NCBI RefSeq assembly: GCF_900101755.1
Contig: NZ_FNAE01000001.1
Coordinates: 1,488,001 to 1,552,000 of the forward strand
DNA: 64,000 nucleotides
Direction of reading: 5' to 3'
Source: Ectopseudomonas alcaliphila
Lineage (GTDB): Bacteria; Pseudomonadota; Gammaproteobacteria; Pseudomonadales; Pseudomonadaceae
Shown here: in pieces, positions 49,756-59,095 of the stretch
Position numbering within the stretch: position 1 is the stretch's first letter
Layout of the letters: the number at the start of each line of letters is the position of its first letter
Notes under the pieces: model-generated
Seen by the model: the letters and a program-made list of their open reading frames with translations, nothing else
What the model was told of the DNA's origin: nothing
Database searches by the model: none
Program-made: the position numbers and the translations under genes

Positions 49756-50924
49756 CCGGCCATTTCCGCCCGCAACCTGTCGGCTTTGATCTTGCGCAGT
49801 ACTGCCAAGTGAATTGCCAAGGGAATCCAGATCAAAAACCAGTGCTCTTTTGGCCTCGACATGAACGAACCGCCTTCGGTCATTCCGGCGGCGAAGCCGA
49901 ATACCAAAAGTGTCGAACTGATCAGAACCAAGCCAGAACCACGCAAACGCCAGGCACTTAGTAGGCTGTAGACGTAGATAGCCAGCCACATAGCACCACC
50001 TACAAGGCCTGTTTGATAGACCACGCCCAGCGTCAAGTTGTGCGGATCCGCTAACAACACATTGAGGCTAACGATGACGATATCGATACCGGCATCGTAG
50101 CCATGACCAAACCATAGAGCCGGAAGTATCTGTCTCCAGGCGTCGGCCCAGATCAGCGGCCGATAGGATAGTCCGCGCTCAAGCAACGCCGAATCGAAGA
50201 ACCAGAGTCCGATTGCGACGGTGACTCCTAGAGCCAACGCAAGCCAGATGACGCGTCGATCAGACACCATGACGACCAGCCATGCCGTACAGACGCCAAG
50301 TGCCATAAAGGGTGTACGCGAACCAGTCAGGAACAGAAGGAATACCAGCGCGAGGAACAACAGCAGCTTGATCGCCCAAAGCCTGGGCGATGCCACCAGT
50401 GCAGCCAACCAGACGACAGCAAAAAATCCGTAGACATGCGAAGTCAGTAGCGGGTTGTAAAGCGCACCTACCCCCTCAAGACGGTATCCGGACAAAGGCC
50501 CAGCGAAGTGGGCCGTAATTGTGACCAACGCGGCGAGCACGGCGAACAGACTGGCCAGTGCCACTACCCCGACAAGCCGACGCATGTCACTTTCGCCCAG
50601 CGCGGCAACTGCAACGATCAACATGCCGATATACAGTGGGTGCTTGAGTTTGGAGTAATCGATGGGCGCCGGCGACCAGTTCAGCGACAGCATCACATAC
50701 AGCGCAAACCCGACGAACAGAAGAAACAGCGGCTCACTGCACAGGAACGCGAACCGATGCGGGCGACACAGCAACAGTAGTAATGTCGGCGCTGCCAGCG
50801 TCAAATAATACAGTTTGTGATAAAGCGAGCGATCGCCCACCCAGAACATACCGGTCAGCAACAACAAAAGTGCCAATGGCAACCAGTAGTGCTGGTAACC
50901 CCGATAAAGTCGTTCAAGCCACAT
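49752..50924 (-). CDS. waaL: O-antigen ligase WaaL
   Basis: A 390-aa inner-membrane protein with about 11-12 membrane segments. It joins undecaprenyl-linked O antigen to the lipid A-core. The family features are the large periplasmic loop before the last segments and the conserved region ADPHNLTLGVVYQTGLVGG, where the His is essential in studied ligases; the Arg in LTGSRTPFMALG is also conserved. The starting ATG at 50922-50924 is unambiguous. It is convergent with the small kinase-fold gene and downstream of the wapR-like gene. Confidence 0.9.
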   Translation of the reverse strand: MWLERLYRGYQHYWLPLALLLLLTGMFWVGDRSLYHKLYYLTLAAPTLLLLLCRPHRFAFLCSEPLFLLFVGFALYVMLSLNWSPAPIDYSKLKHPLYIGMLIVAVAALGESDMRRLVGVVALASLFAVLAALVTITAHFAGPLSGYRLEGVGALYNPLLTSHVYGFFAVVWLAALVASPRLWAIKLLLFLALVFLLFLTGSRTPFMALGVCTAWLVVMVSDRRVIWLALALGVTVAIGLWFFDSALLERGLSYRPLIWADAWRQILPALWFGHGYDAGIDIVIVSLNVLLADPHNLTLGVVYQTGLVGGAMWLAIYVYSLLSAWRLRGSGLVLISSTLLVFGFAAGMTEGGSFMSRPKEHWFLIWIPLAIHLAVLRKIKADRLRAEMAG

Positions 50925-50977
50925 TGATCAAATACCTATTCCCTGAGAGTGTTAGTTCGCAGTTCCCACTACCTTTC

Positions 50978-51880
50978 TCAAGAGAACCACATCCGCCAGA
51001 TACCCCGGGCGACCTTGGCATTCCAGGTATGCAACGGCAGTTCGGCGAGTAGCTCACGTGCGAGCGCCTTGTCGCGACTCGAGGATTTGAGAAACATCGA
51101 CGTCAGGTACTTTAGCCTGACACTGGCATAAGCTGGATGATCGGCGAACTTCGCATAGGTCTTGAGCATGTTCTCCACCATGAAGCGCAAATGCTTGTAG
51201 GTGTTACTTTCATGCTTGCGATAATCAGCCAGCACCTGCGGCAGGATATCAATCAAGTAGCCTGCCCTGAGAATGCTCAGACAGATATAGACGTCCTCCA
51301 GACGAATCTCTGGATCGAAGCCTCCTACCGCATCCAGCGCCTCGCGCCGGAACATCAGTGTAGCGGCCTGTGGTCCCGGCTTGAGGTCCAGAAAAAGATC
51401 GTCGAAGTTAAGGCGCCGGAACGGCAAATTGCGTTGTTTCTGCTCTCTTTCCGGGAGTGGGTTACCCTGGGCATCGATGATGTCAATGTTGGCCGAGCAG
51501 ATTCCCACCTCGGGCTTACCCTGCATGTATTCGACCTGTACCGCCAAGCGCTCGGGACGCATGATGTCGTCTGAGCCGAAGGGAACGATGAGACTGCCAC
51601 GGCTTCTGGTGATCGCGCTGTTGAGCGTTCGGCTCAGCCCGGCGTTCTGCTGGACCTGGAAATCAAAGCCGTATTCAGCCTGCAGGCGGCTGATACGCTC
51701 GACGCTGTCGTCGTTCGAACCGTCGTCGATGACCAGCAATTCGACATTGCGGTAGGTCTGCCCCATCACACTGCGAATACAGGCCTCGATATATGGCGCG
51801 TGATTATAGGACGCGACGATGACCGAAACGAGCGGCAAGGTCTGCGACTGCCCCCCTTCAACTTGATCCGACTGACTCAC
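50978..51880 (-). CDS. wapR: Family 2 glycosyltransferase, WapR-like rhamnosyltransferase
   Basis: A 300-aa GT2 enzyme. SVIVASYNHAPYIEACI and LLVIDDGSND are the GT2 N-terminal motifs, and FGSDDIM is the D-x-D site. In P. aeruginosa the gene in this position (PA5000) adds the 1,3-linked rhamnose on which O antigen is built. I pick the second of two GTG codons (51880; MSQSDQVEGG) because GGAG is seven bases before it; 51886 is the alternative. It lies between waaL and the ssg-like gene. Confidence 0.8.
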   Translation of the reverse strand: MSQSDQVEGGQSQTLPLVSVIVASYNHAPYIEACIRSVMGQTYRNVELLVIDDGSNDDSVERISRLQAEYGFDFQVQQNAGLSRTLNSAITRSRGSLIVPFGSDDIMRPERLAVQVEYMQGKPEVGICSANIDIIDAQGNPLPEREQKQRNLPFRRLNFDDLFLDLKPGPQAATLMFRREALDAVGGFDPEIRLEDVYICLSILRAGYLIDILPQVLADYRKHESNTYKHLRFMVENMLKTYAKFADHPAYASVRLKYLTSMFLKSSSRDKALARELLAELPLHTWNAKVARGIWRMWFS

Positions 51881-51992
51881 CCACACTCTCCCTCAAAAAC
51901 CTCATGACTGCACTTCCACCACCGCTTCTCCAGTCACTGCAGGTCGCACCGGACGATACACGGGGACCTGAGGACGGGTGCGAGATGTCGTA

Positions 51993-52943
51993 TCAGAACC
52001 CCAGCCACGCCAGCCAACCCGCGCGACGCTTAGGGGGTCTGAGGACTGGCCGCATCACATCAATGATCTTGTGGCCGATCTGATGAAAACCGTAATGCGC
52101 TTCGGCAGTCATACGCCCAGACCGGGCGATGCGTAGCGTCAGCTCAGGGTTCTGCCTGAGATGGGCCAGTTTTTCTCGCAACTCGTGCACCGTCCGGTAA
52201 AGCACGACATTGTGCATATCGCGAAGGCCCAGCGCTGCGTTCTCAACTTCACCCTGGTCATAGGCCAGCAGCACACAACCGCATGCCATGGCCTCGAAAT
52301 TCTTGATCATGTACTCGCCCATACCGACATCGGCACTCACGAAGAAGCGAATACGGTTGAGCGTATCGCAATACTCCTCACCCGATTTGGTCTTGGTTAC
52401 GAGCAGATTCTCGACCTGCCCGAGCTCATCGAGTAGCGCCTTGCGTCCACTGTAGGCCACGCTCTTGGTGCTGCCGACGAAAGCCAACTCGATATCCCGC
52501 TCCCGGCCCTGATAGGAGAGCAACGCCTGGTCATAGCCCTTTGGCACGAAACAGGCGTCGAAGCCCTCATCGCGCAAACGCTGGCTGACCTGTGCACCGG
52601 AACTGATGATGCGCACCCAGGGCATCCGCCGGTAATGCGCGCTGAACTTGCCCGTGTACTTGCAGGGGATGTAGTTCTGGTAGGCGTCGTGTTCCAGGAT
52701 AACCAGATTGGGCAGGGTGCGAATAAAACGCCATTGACGCATTTCTTTCTTGAAACGCAGAAAGAAGAGAATCCTGTCGTAACGCGATACATCCACGTGC
52801 TCACGGAAGTAACGCTGCAGATTGGCTTGTTCATCGCTGCTAAGCCAACGGATATCACAGCTATCGCACGCTTGTGCAATACCGTCGTACAGTCGATCCA
52901 GTATCGCTCGTTGCTCGGCCTGGACGAGAAAAAGCACGTTCAA
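51993..52943 (-). CDS. ssg: Ssg-like cell-surface-sugar glycosyltransferase
   Basis: A 316-aa protein with a GT-B pattern; the C-terminal half has SADVGMGEYMIKNFEAMACGCVLLAYDQGE, a nucleotide-sugar binding loop with Glu. P. aeruginosa Ssg (PA5001) acts on LPS/exopolysaccharide and sits beside wapR as here. I use TTG 52941-52943 as start, five bases after a perfect GAGGTG; the GTG at 52949 overlaps that ribosome site and is less likely. Confidence 0.78.
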   Translation of the reverse strand: MNVLFLVQAEQRAILDRLYDGIAQACDSCDIRWLSSDEQANLQRYFREHVDVSRYDRILFFLRFKKEMRQWRFIRTLPNLVILEHDAYQNYIPCKYTGKFSAHYRRMPWVRIISSGAQVSQRLRDEGFDACFVPKGYDQALLSYQGRERDIELAFVGSTKSVAYSGRKALLDELGQVENLLVTKTKSGEEYCDTLNRIRFFVSADVGMGEYMIKNFEAMACGCVLLAYDQGEVENAALGLRDMHNVVLYRTVHELREKLAHLRQNPELTLRIARSGRMTAEAHYGFHQIGHKIIDVMRPVLRPPKRRAGWLAWLGF

Positions 52944-52964
52944 AGGCACACCTCGAATACGCGA

Positions 52965-54023
52965 TTAGGAAAGATCACGAGAGCTCCCTGAAGCAGCCTC
53001 ACCCAGCAGCCTCGCCAGATACCGCTTCTGCTGCCCACTCAATATCTTGCTCCAGGGCTGCATGCTCAGGCTTTCACCTGCGGGAATGGCTTTGCGTCGC
53101 AACTCCTCTGCATAGCCATGACCACAGGCCTCAGCGTAGGGATCGGCGCGCATCACTGCAGCGTAGTAGGCCAGCTTGGCATGAGAGCGGGCTCGGGAGG
53201 GCAGGAACAGACTTCGCAAACGAAAGTTCAAACGGTGCCACCAGGCAGGCCGGGGCTTTGCAGTTGGCACCTCGCGAACCGCCTGTATGGCATGCGCCGA
53301 AAACGCGTCACCATGACGCTGAAAGAACGCAGCGACCATGTGACGCCAATAGTTCTTACCCGAGAAGTAATGCTTGATCACCCCTCGGGACTCCGCAGGC
53401 CGCCCCAGATGCCTGGCGGCAACGCCGACGGCGAACTGCTCGATGATATGGATCCTCGGCACCATTGGGTGCATCACATCGATCAACGCCAAGGTGTTGT
53501 CCATCAGCTGAGCGGCAGCGCCCTGAAAGCCCAGAACCCCAGAGTTGATCAGCAACATCTGCTGATCAACACCATGCTGCTCTGATAAATAAGGCGAGAG
53601 CACGGTGTGCAGCTCATCGCCCTTGCACTCGCTCCAGACACCTTCGATTTCGTCGACGAGCCACTGAGCCTTTGCCAAGCGTTCGAAGAGCCTCAATGGA
53701 GAGTCCAGAAAGAAGGTATCCGTATCGATGAAAATACTCTGATCGGCATACTTCAGTGCATCACGAATGGCAGCGGCCTTGCGTCGATGCAGATAAGACG
53801 CAGGGCCTGTCCAGACTTTCAAGGTATCTGCATCGAGTTCGACAATATCGACCGGCCAACCAGTGAACTGTGCGGGTTCATCGGTGTAGAGCAGGATACG
53901 AGGACAGCTGCCCTGCGCATGATGCAGGGCAGAGAGAATGCTGTACTTGGCCTCCCGGTGATACTCGGGTTTACCTCCGTAAACCAGATAAACCAGTTGC
54001 CTGGATACGTGCTCAGCCATCAT
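52965..54023 (-). CDS. GT-A-type glycosyltransferase-like protein with DTDTFF motif (paralogue 2)
   Basis: A 352-aa protein related to the product of 48049-49098. It has QLVYLVYGGKPEYHREAKY at the N-terminus and the metal site FIDTDTFFLDSPLRLFER (Asp100); NSGVLGFQG matches NSGVIGLHT of the paralogue. The double ATG at 54018-54023 is preceded by GAGG; I use the first. It overlaps the wapH-like gene by 4 bp (ATGATGG), so it is co-translated with it. The acceptor is unknown; a core sugar is likely from context. Confidence 0.75.
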   Translation of the reverse strand: MMAEHVSRQLVYLVYGGKPEYHREAKYSILSALHHAQGSCPRILLYTDEPAQFTGWPVDIVELDADTLKVWTGPASYLHRRKAAAIRDALKYADQSIFIDTDTFFLDSPLRLFERLAKAQWLVDEIEGVWSECKGDELHTVLSPYLSEQHGVDQQMLLINSGVLGFQGAAAQLMDNTLALIDVMHPMVPRIHIIEQFAVGVAARHLGRPAESRGVIKHYFSGKNYWRHMVAAFFQRHGDAFSAHAIQAVREVPTAKPRPAWWHRLNFRLRSLFLPSRARSHAKLAYYAAVMRADPYAEACGHGYAEELRRKAIPAGESLSMQPWSKILSGQQKRYLARLLGEAASGSSRDLS

Positions 54024-55153
54024 GGCGTCCTCGACGGCATTAGGGAGGCCACACACGGTAGAGACCAGAAACGAGCATAACCGCCCTCGTCCGTGAAACT
54101 GGCCTTCACAGCATGCTCCACTCGTTTCAACTCAGCACTCGATGCAGCCGACAGACGAGACGCCAATGTCATATCGTCCCCCAGCGCGAATAGCGCCTCG
54201 GGCTCGCCAACCACCTCGGGAGCCCCCCCACAATCCGTCGCCAGCACCATCACTCCTGCCGCTATCGCCTCCAACAACACCATGCCGAACGGTTCATGAT
54301 CAGAGGTCAGCACGAACACATCGAACGCCTTGAAGTAGCGCCGCCCATTTGGCACCTGCCCGAGAAAGCGCACCGACTCGCGAACACCCAGCTCTGCCGC
54401 CAGGATTTTGAGCTGGTTCTCCAACCGGCCACTGCCCATGATCGCCAGCAGGCTGCCTGCCGGCAGGTGCGGCAAAGCCTGAGCGAAACCGCGAATCAGC
54501 GTGGCCTGATCCTTGTCTGGATGCAGACGCCCCACGTTGCCAACGACCCAGGCATCCTGCGGCAGTCCCAGATGTTCACGAGCGGCCTCGCGAGATACCT
54601 GCTCTGCCTGCACCGCCTCGACATCGATACGGTTGTACAAGGTCTCGATGCGCTCCGTCGGCCACTCGGGCAGGCAGGCACGTATGTCGTCGCGCACGGC
54701 GTTGGACACACCGAGCAACGCTAGACGCTTGCGAAAGAAGTTGGCGAACAGTTGCCGCGAACGGCGCTTGTAGTCACCGAAGGCGTGATGCACGCCGATC
54801 ACCGGCAACGTGCTGCCGAGCAACGCAACATAGATCGGCTTGAAGCGATGGGCGACGCACAGGGCGAAATCACGCGAGGCGGCGATCCGACGGAAATCGC
54901 GGATTGCACCCAACTTGAGACCGCGCACCTGCGCACTGGAATAATCGAGGAAAATTACCTCGTCGGAAGCCGAACCACGCTCGACGTCCGACGACGGTGC
55001 GCCGGTCAGGTAGACCGTGCAGACCTTGTAGGGCGTGCCTTGGAATAGCACGGCATATTGCCGTGCACAATCCAGGAAAGGACCGTCATAACCATGACAG
55101 AACTGCAGAACCCAGCGCTGCGCCTGGCCAGAAGCCTGCTCAGATGCCGTCAT
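54020..55153 (-). CDS. wapH: Family 4 glycosyltransferase, WapH-like
   Basis: A 377-aa GT-B enzyme. VVGNVGRLHPDKDQATLIRGF begins the C-terminal nucleotide-sugar domain and SDHEPFGMVLLEAIAAG is the E-x7-E motif. In P. aeruginosa WapH adds an outer-core glucose and lies beside the carbamoyltransferase gene, as here. The ATG at 55151-55153 (MTASEQASG) overlaps the 3' end of the carbamoyltransferase gene by 14 bp. The specific sugar linkage is inferred. Confidence 0.82.
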   Translation of the reverse strand: MTASEQASGQAQRWVLQFCHGYDGPFLDCARQYAVLFQGTPYKVCTVYLTGAPSSDVERGSASDEVIFLDYSSAQVRGLKLGAIRDFRRIAASRDFALCVAHRFKPIYVALLGSTLPVIGVHHAFGDYKRRSRQLFANFFRKRLALLGVSNAVRDDIRACLPEWPTERIETLYNRIDVEAVQAEQVSREAAREHLGLPQDAWVVGNVGRLHPDKDQATLIRGFAQALPHLPAGSLLAIMGSGRLENQLKILAAELGVRESVRFLGQVPNGRRYFKAFDVFVLTSDHEPFGMVLLEAIAAGVMVLATDCGGAPEVVGEPEALFALGDDMTLASRLSAASSAELKRVEHAVKASFTDEGGYARFWSLPCVASLMPSRTP

Positions 55154-56894
55154 ACCAATCCTTGCCGTCCTTGACCACAAGTACGTCTTCCATGATCAGG
55201 TACTGCAGATCCGAGCCGTAGAACATGTTCAGCGCATCGGTCGGCGAGCAGATCATCGGCTCACCGCGACGGTTGAGCGAGGTGTTCAGCGATACGCCGT
55301 TGCCGGTGAGCTTCTCCAGCTCCAGCATCAGGTCATACCAGCGCGGGTTGAAGCGGCGCTCCAGCACCTGGGCGCGCGAGGTGCCGTCTTCATGCACGAC
55401 TTCGCTAACGCGCTCCTTCCATTCCTCGTTCACCTCGAAGGTGAAGGTCATGAACGGGCTCGGATGATCGACCTTGAGCATCTTCGCTGCCACGGTATCG
55501 AGCATCGACGGGCAGAAGGGTCTCCAGCGCTCGCGGAACTTGATCTGCTCGTTGATACGGTCAGCCACACCCGGAATGCTCGGGCAACCGATAATCGAGC
55601 GGCCACCGAGGGCGCGCGGGCCGAACTCCATGCGGCCCTGGAACCAGGCCACCGGGTTGCCGTCGACCATGATCCTGGCGATGCGCTCGGGGGTATTGTC
55701 GATGCGTTTGAACACCGGCTGGCTCGGGTGCTTGGCGCAGGCGGCAATGACGTCTTCGTTGCTGTACGCAGGGCCGAGGTAGACGTGTTCCATCTTCTCC
55801 ACCGGCACGCCGCGCTGATGCGAGACGTAGGCAGCGGCGCCGACGGCAGTGCCGGCATCACCGGAAGCCGGCTGGACGAACAGTTCCTTGACGTCATCGC
55901 GGGCGATGATCTTCTGGTTCAGCTTGACGTTCAGCGCGCAGCCGCCAGCGAAGGCGATCTTGCCGGTTTCCTTGAGGATGTCGCCGAGGTAGTACTCCAT
56001 CATCTGCAGCGCCAGCTTCTCGAACAGCGCCTGCATGCTGGCCGCGTAATGGATGTAGGGGTCGTCGGCGATGTCACCCTCGCGCTTGGGTCCGAGCCAT
56101 TCGATCAGCTTGGGCGAGAAGTAGTAGCCCTTGCCGTTTTCCTTGTAGCGACGGAAGCCGATGACGTTGGCGTACTCGGTGTTGATGATCAGCTCGCCGT
56201 TCTCGAACTTGGCCAGGCGCGAGAAATCGTACTTGGCGGCGTCACCGTAAGGCGCCATGCCCATGACCTTGAACTCGCCGTCGAGCATCTCGAAGCCCAG
56301 GTACTCGGTGATCGCACCGTACAGACCGCCCAGCGAGTCCGGGTCGAAGAACTCCTTGATCTTGTGGATCTTGCCGTTCTCGCCCCAGCCGAAGAAGGTG
56401 GTGGCGTACTCGCCCTTGCCGTCGATGCCGAGGATCGCGGTCTTTTCCTTGAAGCCCGAGCAGTGATAAGCGCTGGAGGCGTGCGCCAGGTGGTGCTCGA
56501 CCGGCTCTATCTTGACCTTCTTCAGGTCGAAGCCGAGCTGCACCAGGCACCACTCGATACGCTTCTTGTAGCGCTTGTAACGGCGGTTGCCGAACAGGAT
56601 CGCATCGAGAGCGCGATCAGGCGCATAGGCGTAACGCTTGGCGTACTGCCAGCGAGCTTTCTCGAAGATGCTGATGGGGGCGAAGGGAATCGCCACCACG
56701 TCGACGTCGGACGGTTTGATGCCGGCTTGTTCCAGGCAGAACTTGGCCGATTCATAGGGCATGCGGTTCTTCGCGTGCTTGTCGCGCACGAAGCGCTCCT
56801 CCTCCACCGCCGCGATCAACTTGCCGTCGATGTACAGCGCAGCGGACGGATCGTGACTGAGGGCGCCGGACAGGCCGAGAATGGTCAGTGCCAC
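55140..56894 (-). CDS. NodU/CmcH-type carbamoyltransferase
   Basis: A 584-aa O-carbamoyltransferase, presumably the one that carbamoylates the heptose of the Pseudomonas inner core. The N-terminal ASKHA-type domain starts TILGLSGALSHDPSAALY and has EHHLAHASSAYHCSGF (metal/active-site His residues); the C-terminal YrdC-like region has MEFGPRALGGRSI and FNPRWYDLMLELEKLTG. Start is GTG at 56892-56894 with GAGG nine bases upstream. It is 12 bp after the tandem kinase gene. Confidence 0.93.
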   Translation of the reverse strand: MALTILGLSGALSHDPSAALYIDGKLIAAVEEERFVRDKHAKNRMPYESAKFCLEQAGIKPSDVDVVAIPFAPISIFEKARWQYAKRYAYAPDRALDAILFGNRRYKRYKKRIEWCLVQLGFDLKKVKIEPVEHHLAHASSAYHCSGFKEKTAILGIDGKGEYATTFFGWGENGKIHKIKEFFDPDSLGGLYGAITEYLGFEMLDGEFKVMGMAPYGDAAKYDFSRLAKFENGELIINTEYANVIGFRRYKENGKGYYFSPKLIEWLGPKREGDIADDPYIHYAASMQALFEKLALQMMEYYLGDILKETGKIAFAGGCALNVKLNQKIIARDDVKELFVQPASGDAGTAVGAAAYVSHQRGVPVEKMEHVYLGPAYSNEDVIAACAKHPSQPVFKRIDNTPERIARIMVDGNPVAWFQGRMEFGPRALGGRSIIGCPSIPGVADRINEQIKFRERWRPFCPSMLDTVAAKMLKVDHPSPFMTFTFEVNEEWKERVSEVVHEDGTSRAQVLERRFNPRWYDLMLELEKLTGNGVSLNTSLNRRGEPMICSPTDALNMFYGSDLQYLIMEDVLVVKDGKDWYDGI

Positions 56895-56906
56895 AGGTTT
56901 GAGCCT

Positions 56907-58352
56907 CTAATTCGGGCAGGTGCCGGGCACCTGCGGTAAACGTTGGTCGAGCAACTGGTGCAAAGCGCAATCCGCCGGCCAGTTGCGCAGAAAACGGGCG
57001 CGGTCGCGGGCATAGGCCCGGGCGAAACTGCGCGTACTGTGATGCTGGCGCATGGCGTCCAGGTCGATCAGCGACCAGGCGCCCTGCACGTCATCCCAGA
57101 ACAGGTTGTGCCCCTTGAAATCACCGTGGCTGATGCGCTCGCGCAACAGGGCGGCGAACAGGCGATCAAGCGCCAGCAGCTCGTTTTCCGGGGGTGTGGC
57201 CTGCTTGTATGCCTCGAAACGCGCGATTATATCCTGCCCGCCGCAATAGTCGGTAATCAGGTAAGCGCGCCCGCGCAACCAGCACCAGCGCCGCTCGATC
57301 ACGGCCAACGGCGTCGGCGTGGCAAAGCCCAGCAGCTGCAGGCGATTGCCCTCGCGCCAGCTATGCCAGGCGCGGCTCGGCCGCCAGAAGCGTTTGAGCC
57401 AGTGCAGCCAGTTCTTCACGTTGTAACGTTTGACCACCAGAGGCCGACCGCCCACCTCGACGCGCGCCACCGTGGCGGCGCCGCCGGTCTTGTAGATGTG
57501 CCCGGCATCGATGCAAGCGTCCAGATCGGCCAGCAGCGGCTGCAGTGCCGGTTCCGCCTCCCGGCGCACCACGCGCAGGCCGAAGGCACCGATACGTGCA
57601 GCGAACAGGCTGCAGTCGCGCGCCGCCTTCTTCAGGTAATCGCGCAGCCGCCAACGGCGCACCTTGGCAATCTCGGCCTGGAGCATTTCCAGCGGCAACG
57701 CGTGCTCGCCGTTGGCCAGCAGGTAGTGGATCAGCAACTCTTCGAGGAAGGGATCAAGCTCGGCCGGCAACTGGGCGAAGAACACGCCGAGGTTTTCCAG
57801 TACGCGCGCGCGGGACAGCGGCTGGCCGGGGGTTTCCCAGCGCACACCACCGCCATCGATCAGATACAGATGCCCCGCGTGCCGCAGCAGGTTGTCCAGA
57901 TGCAGGTCGGCCTGCCACAGCCCCTGAGCGTGCATCTGCCCGATAGCGCCCAGCGCCTGGGCCAGCACGCCTTGCTGGCCATCGCTGAGAATCGGTTGCT
58001 GCGTGACCTCGTGCCAGGCCTGCCAGAGGCTCTGCGCGCTGTCCAGATAGTCAAACAGCAGCCAGCCGCCCTGCCCGTCGATACAACCCTGCGCCAGCAG
58101 TTCGGGCGTGACCAGCCCTTGTTCGGCCAGCATCTGCGCGCCCTCGAGCTCGCGCTGGAAGTGCCGCTGCGCCTTGCCGCCCACCAGCAACTTGGCCAAC
58201 ACCTGGCGCCCCCGCCAGCGGGCCATGCCGACGTAACGCTGCCCAGGCAGCACACGCAGCAGGCGCTCCAGTATCAACGGCTCACCGTCGACCTGCAGCG
58301 TCAGCGGCAGCTCGGGGCTGCGCCCAGCCTCGGCCAGTTCGCTCAAGCGCAT
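56907..58352 (-). CDS. Tandem double-kinase LPS core protein
   Basis: A 481-aa protein that reads as two kinase-fold domains in tandem. Domain 1 (about 1-230) has the Lys strand RQVLAKLLVGG, the loop QADLHLDNLL (Asp149) and LIDGGGV. Domain 2 (about 240-480) has PLVVKRYNVKNW, HGDFKGHNLF (Asp411) and LIDLDAM. Both keep the Asp and Asn of the catalytic loop and the metal Asp. A homologue (PA5006-like) lies in the same place in P. aeruginosa. Start ATG 58350-58352 shares one base with the upstream stop. Substrate presumably heptose, unproved. Confidence 0.82.
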   Translation of the reverse strand: MRLSELAEAGRSPELPLTLQVDGEPLILERLLRVLPGQRYVGMARWRGRQVLAKLLVGGKAQRHFQRELEGAQMLAEQGLVTPELLAQGCIDGQGGWLLFDYLDSAQSLWQAWHEVTQQPILSDGQQGVLAQALGAIGQMHAQGLWQADLHLDNLLRHAGHLYLIDGGGVRWETPGQPLSRARVLENLGVFFAQLPAELDPFLEELLIHYLLANGEHALPLEMLQAEIAKVRRWRLRDYLKKAARDCSLFAARIGAFGLRVVRREAEPALQPLLADLDACIDAGHIYKTGGAATVARVEVGGRPLVVKRYNVKNWLHWLKRFWRPSRAWHSWREGNRLQLLGFATPTPLAVIERRWCWLRGRAYLITDYCGGQDIIARFEAYKQATPPENELLALDRLFAALLRERISHGDFKGHNLFWDDVQGAWSLIDLDAMRQHHSTRSFARAYARDRARFLRNWPADCALHQLLDQRLPQVPGTCPN

Positions 58353-59095
58353 CAGCGCGCCTCCTTGTGACGCTGACGAGCGCCTAACTGAAACCACCAG
58401 CCATCAACATCCGTCGCAGCGCCCAGATAGGCAGCCAACAGTTCGCGCACCTCAGCCTCGCTCCAGACTCTGGCGCGGCGCAACAGGGGCTCCAGATCCT
58501 TGATCCGGTCGCGGCGACCGAGCAACAGCGGCCGGGTCTTCTCCAGATCGATCAGTTGCGCCTCGAAACCATCGACCTGTTCGTGCAGAAAGATATGCTT
58601 GGGATAGAAACAGCCATGCACCTGCCCGGCCTGATGCAGGCGTCGCGCCAGCTCGCCACAGGCACGCAGGATGCCGCCGCGATGCAGCGCATCGAGTTCG
58701 TGCCAGCGCGACAGCCAGCTATCCAGATCCTGCCAGCCGTCCAATGCGCGGGTCAGCAGAACGGCACGGCGCTCGCCCGGCACTCGGCGCTCAGCAAAGA
58801 ACGCAGCCTGCAGGGCCGGAATGTTCAACTCGGCATAACGGCGAATATTGCGAAACTCGCGGGCAAAAGTGGGTTCGCCGAAGGGGTGCAGCAGGCTGCG
58901 AGTCAGATGATTGCTCTGCCGCTTGAGATAGAAAGCACGCTCGTCCAGCTCAAGGCGATACACACTGCTCCAACCGCCACGCTCGGTATTGGGCTCGTCC
59001 ACCGCCTCCAGCTTCAGCGCCCAGAGCGCCTCGAAACTGGCCAGCCCGTGACGCTCGAGCAGCGCACGATCCTCCATTGCAATGAAGTCGCTCAT
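58352..59095 (-). CDS. Kinase-fold LPS core protein with altered catalytic loop (InaA-like)
   Basis: A 247-aa protein with the WaaP/InaA kinase fold: AFYLKRQSNHL holds the Lys and the region VHGCFYPKHIFL followed by LIDLEKTR the catalytic and metal parts. Cys162 takes the place of the catalytic Asp (HGC for HRD) and His that of the Asn. It may be a pseudokinase or use another base. It overlaps wapP-like stop/start regions by 4 bp on one side and 1 bp on the other, so it is firmly within the operon. Confidence 0.8.
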   Translation of the reverse strand: MSDFIAMEDRALLERHGLASFEALWALKLEAVDEPNTERGGWSSVYRLELDERAFYLKRQSNHLTRSLLHPFGEPTFAREFRNIRRYAELNIPALQAAFFAERRVPGERRAVLLTRALDGWQDLDSWLSRWHELDALHRGGILRACGELARRLHQAGQVHGCFYPKHIFLHEQVDGFEAQLIDLEKTRPLLLGRRDRIKDLEPLLRRARVWSEAEVRELLAAYLGAATDVDGWWFQLGARQRHKEAR

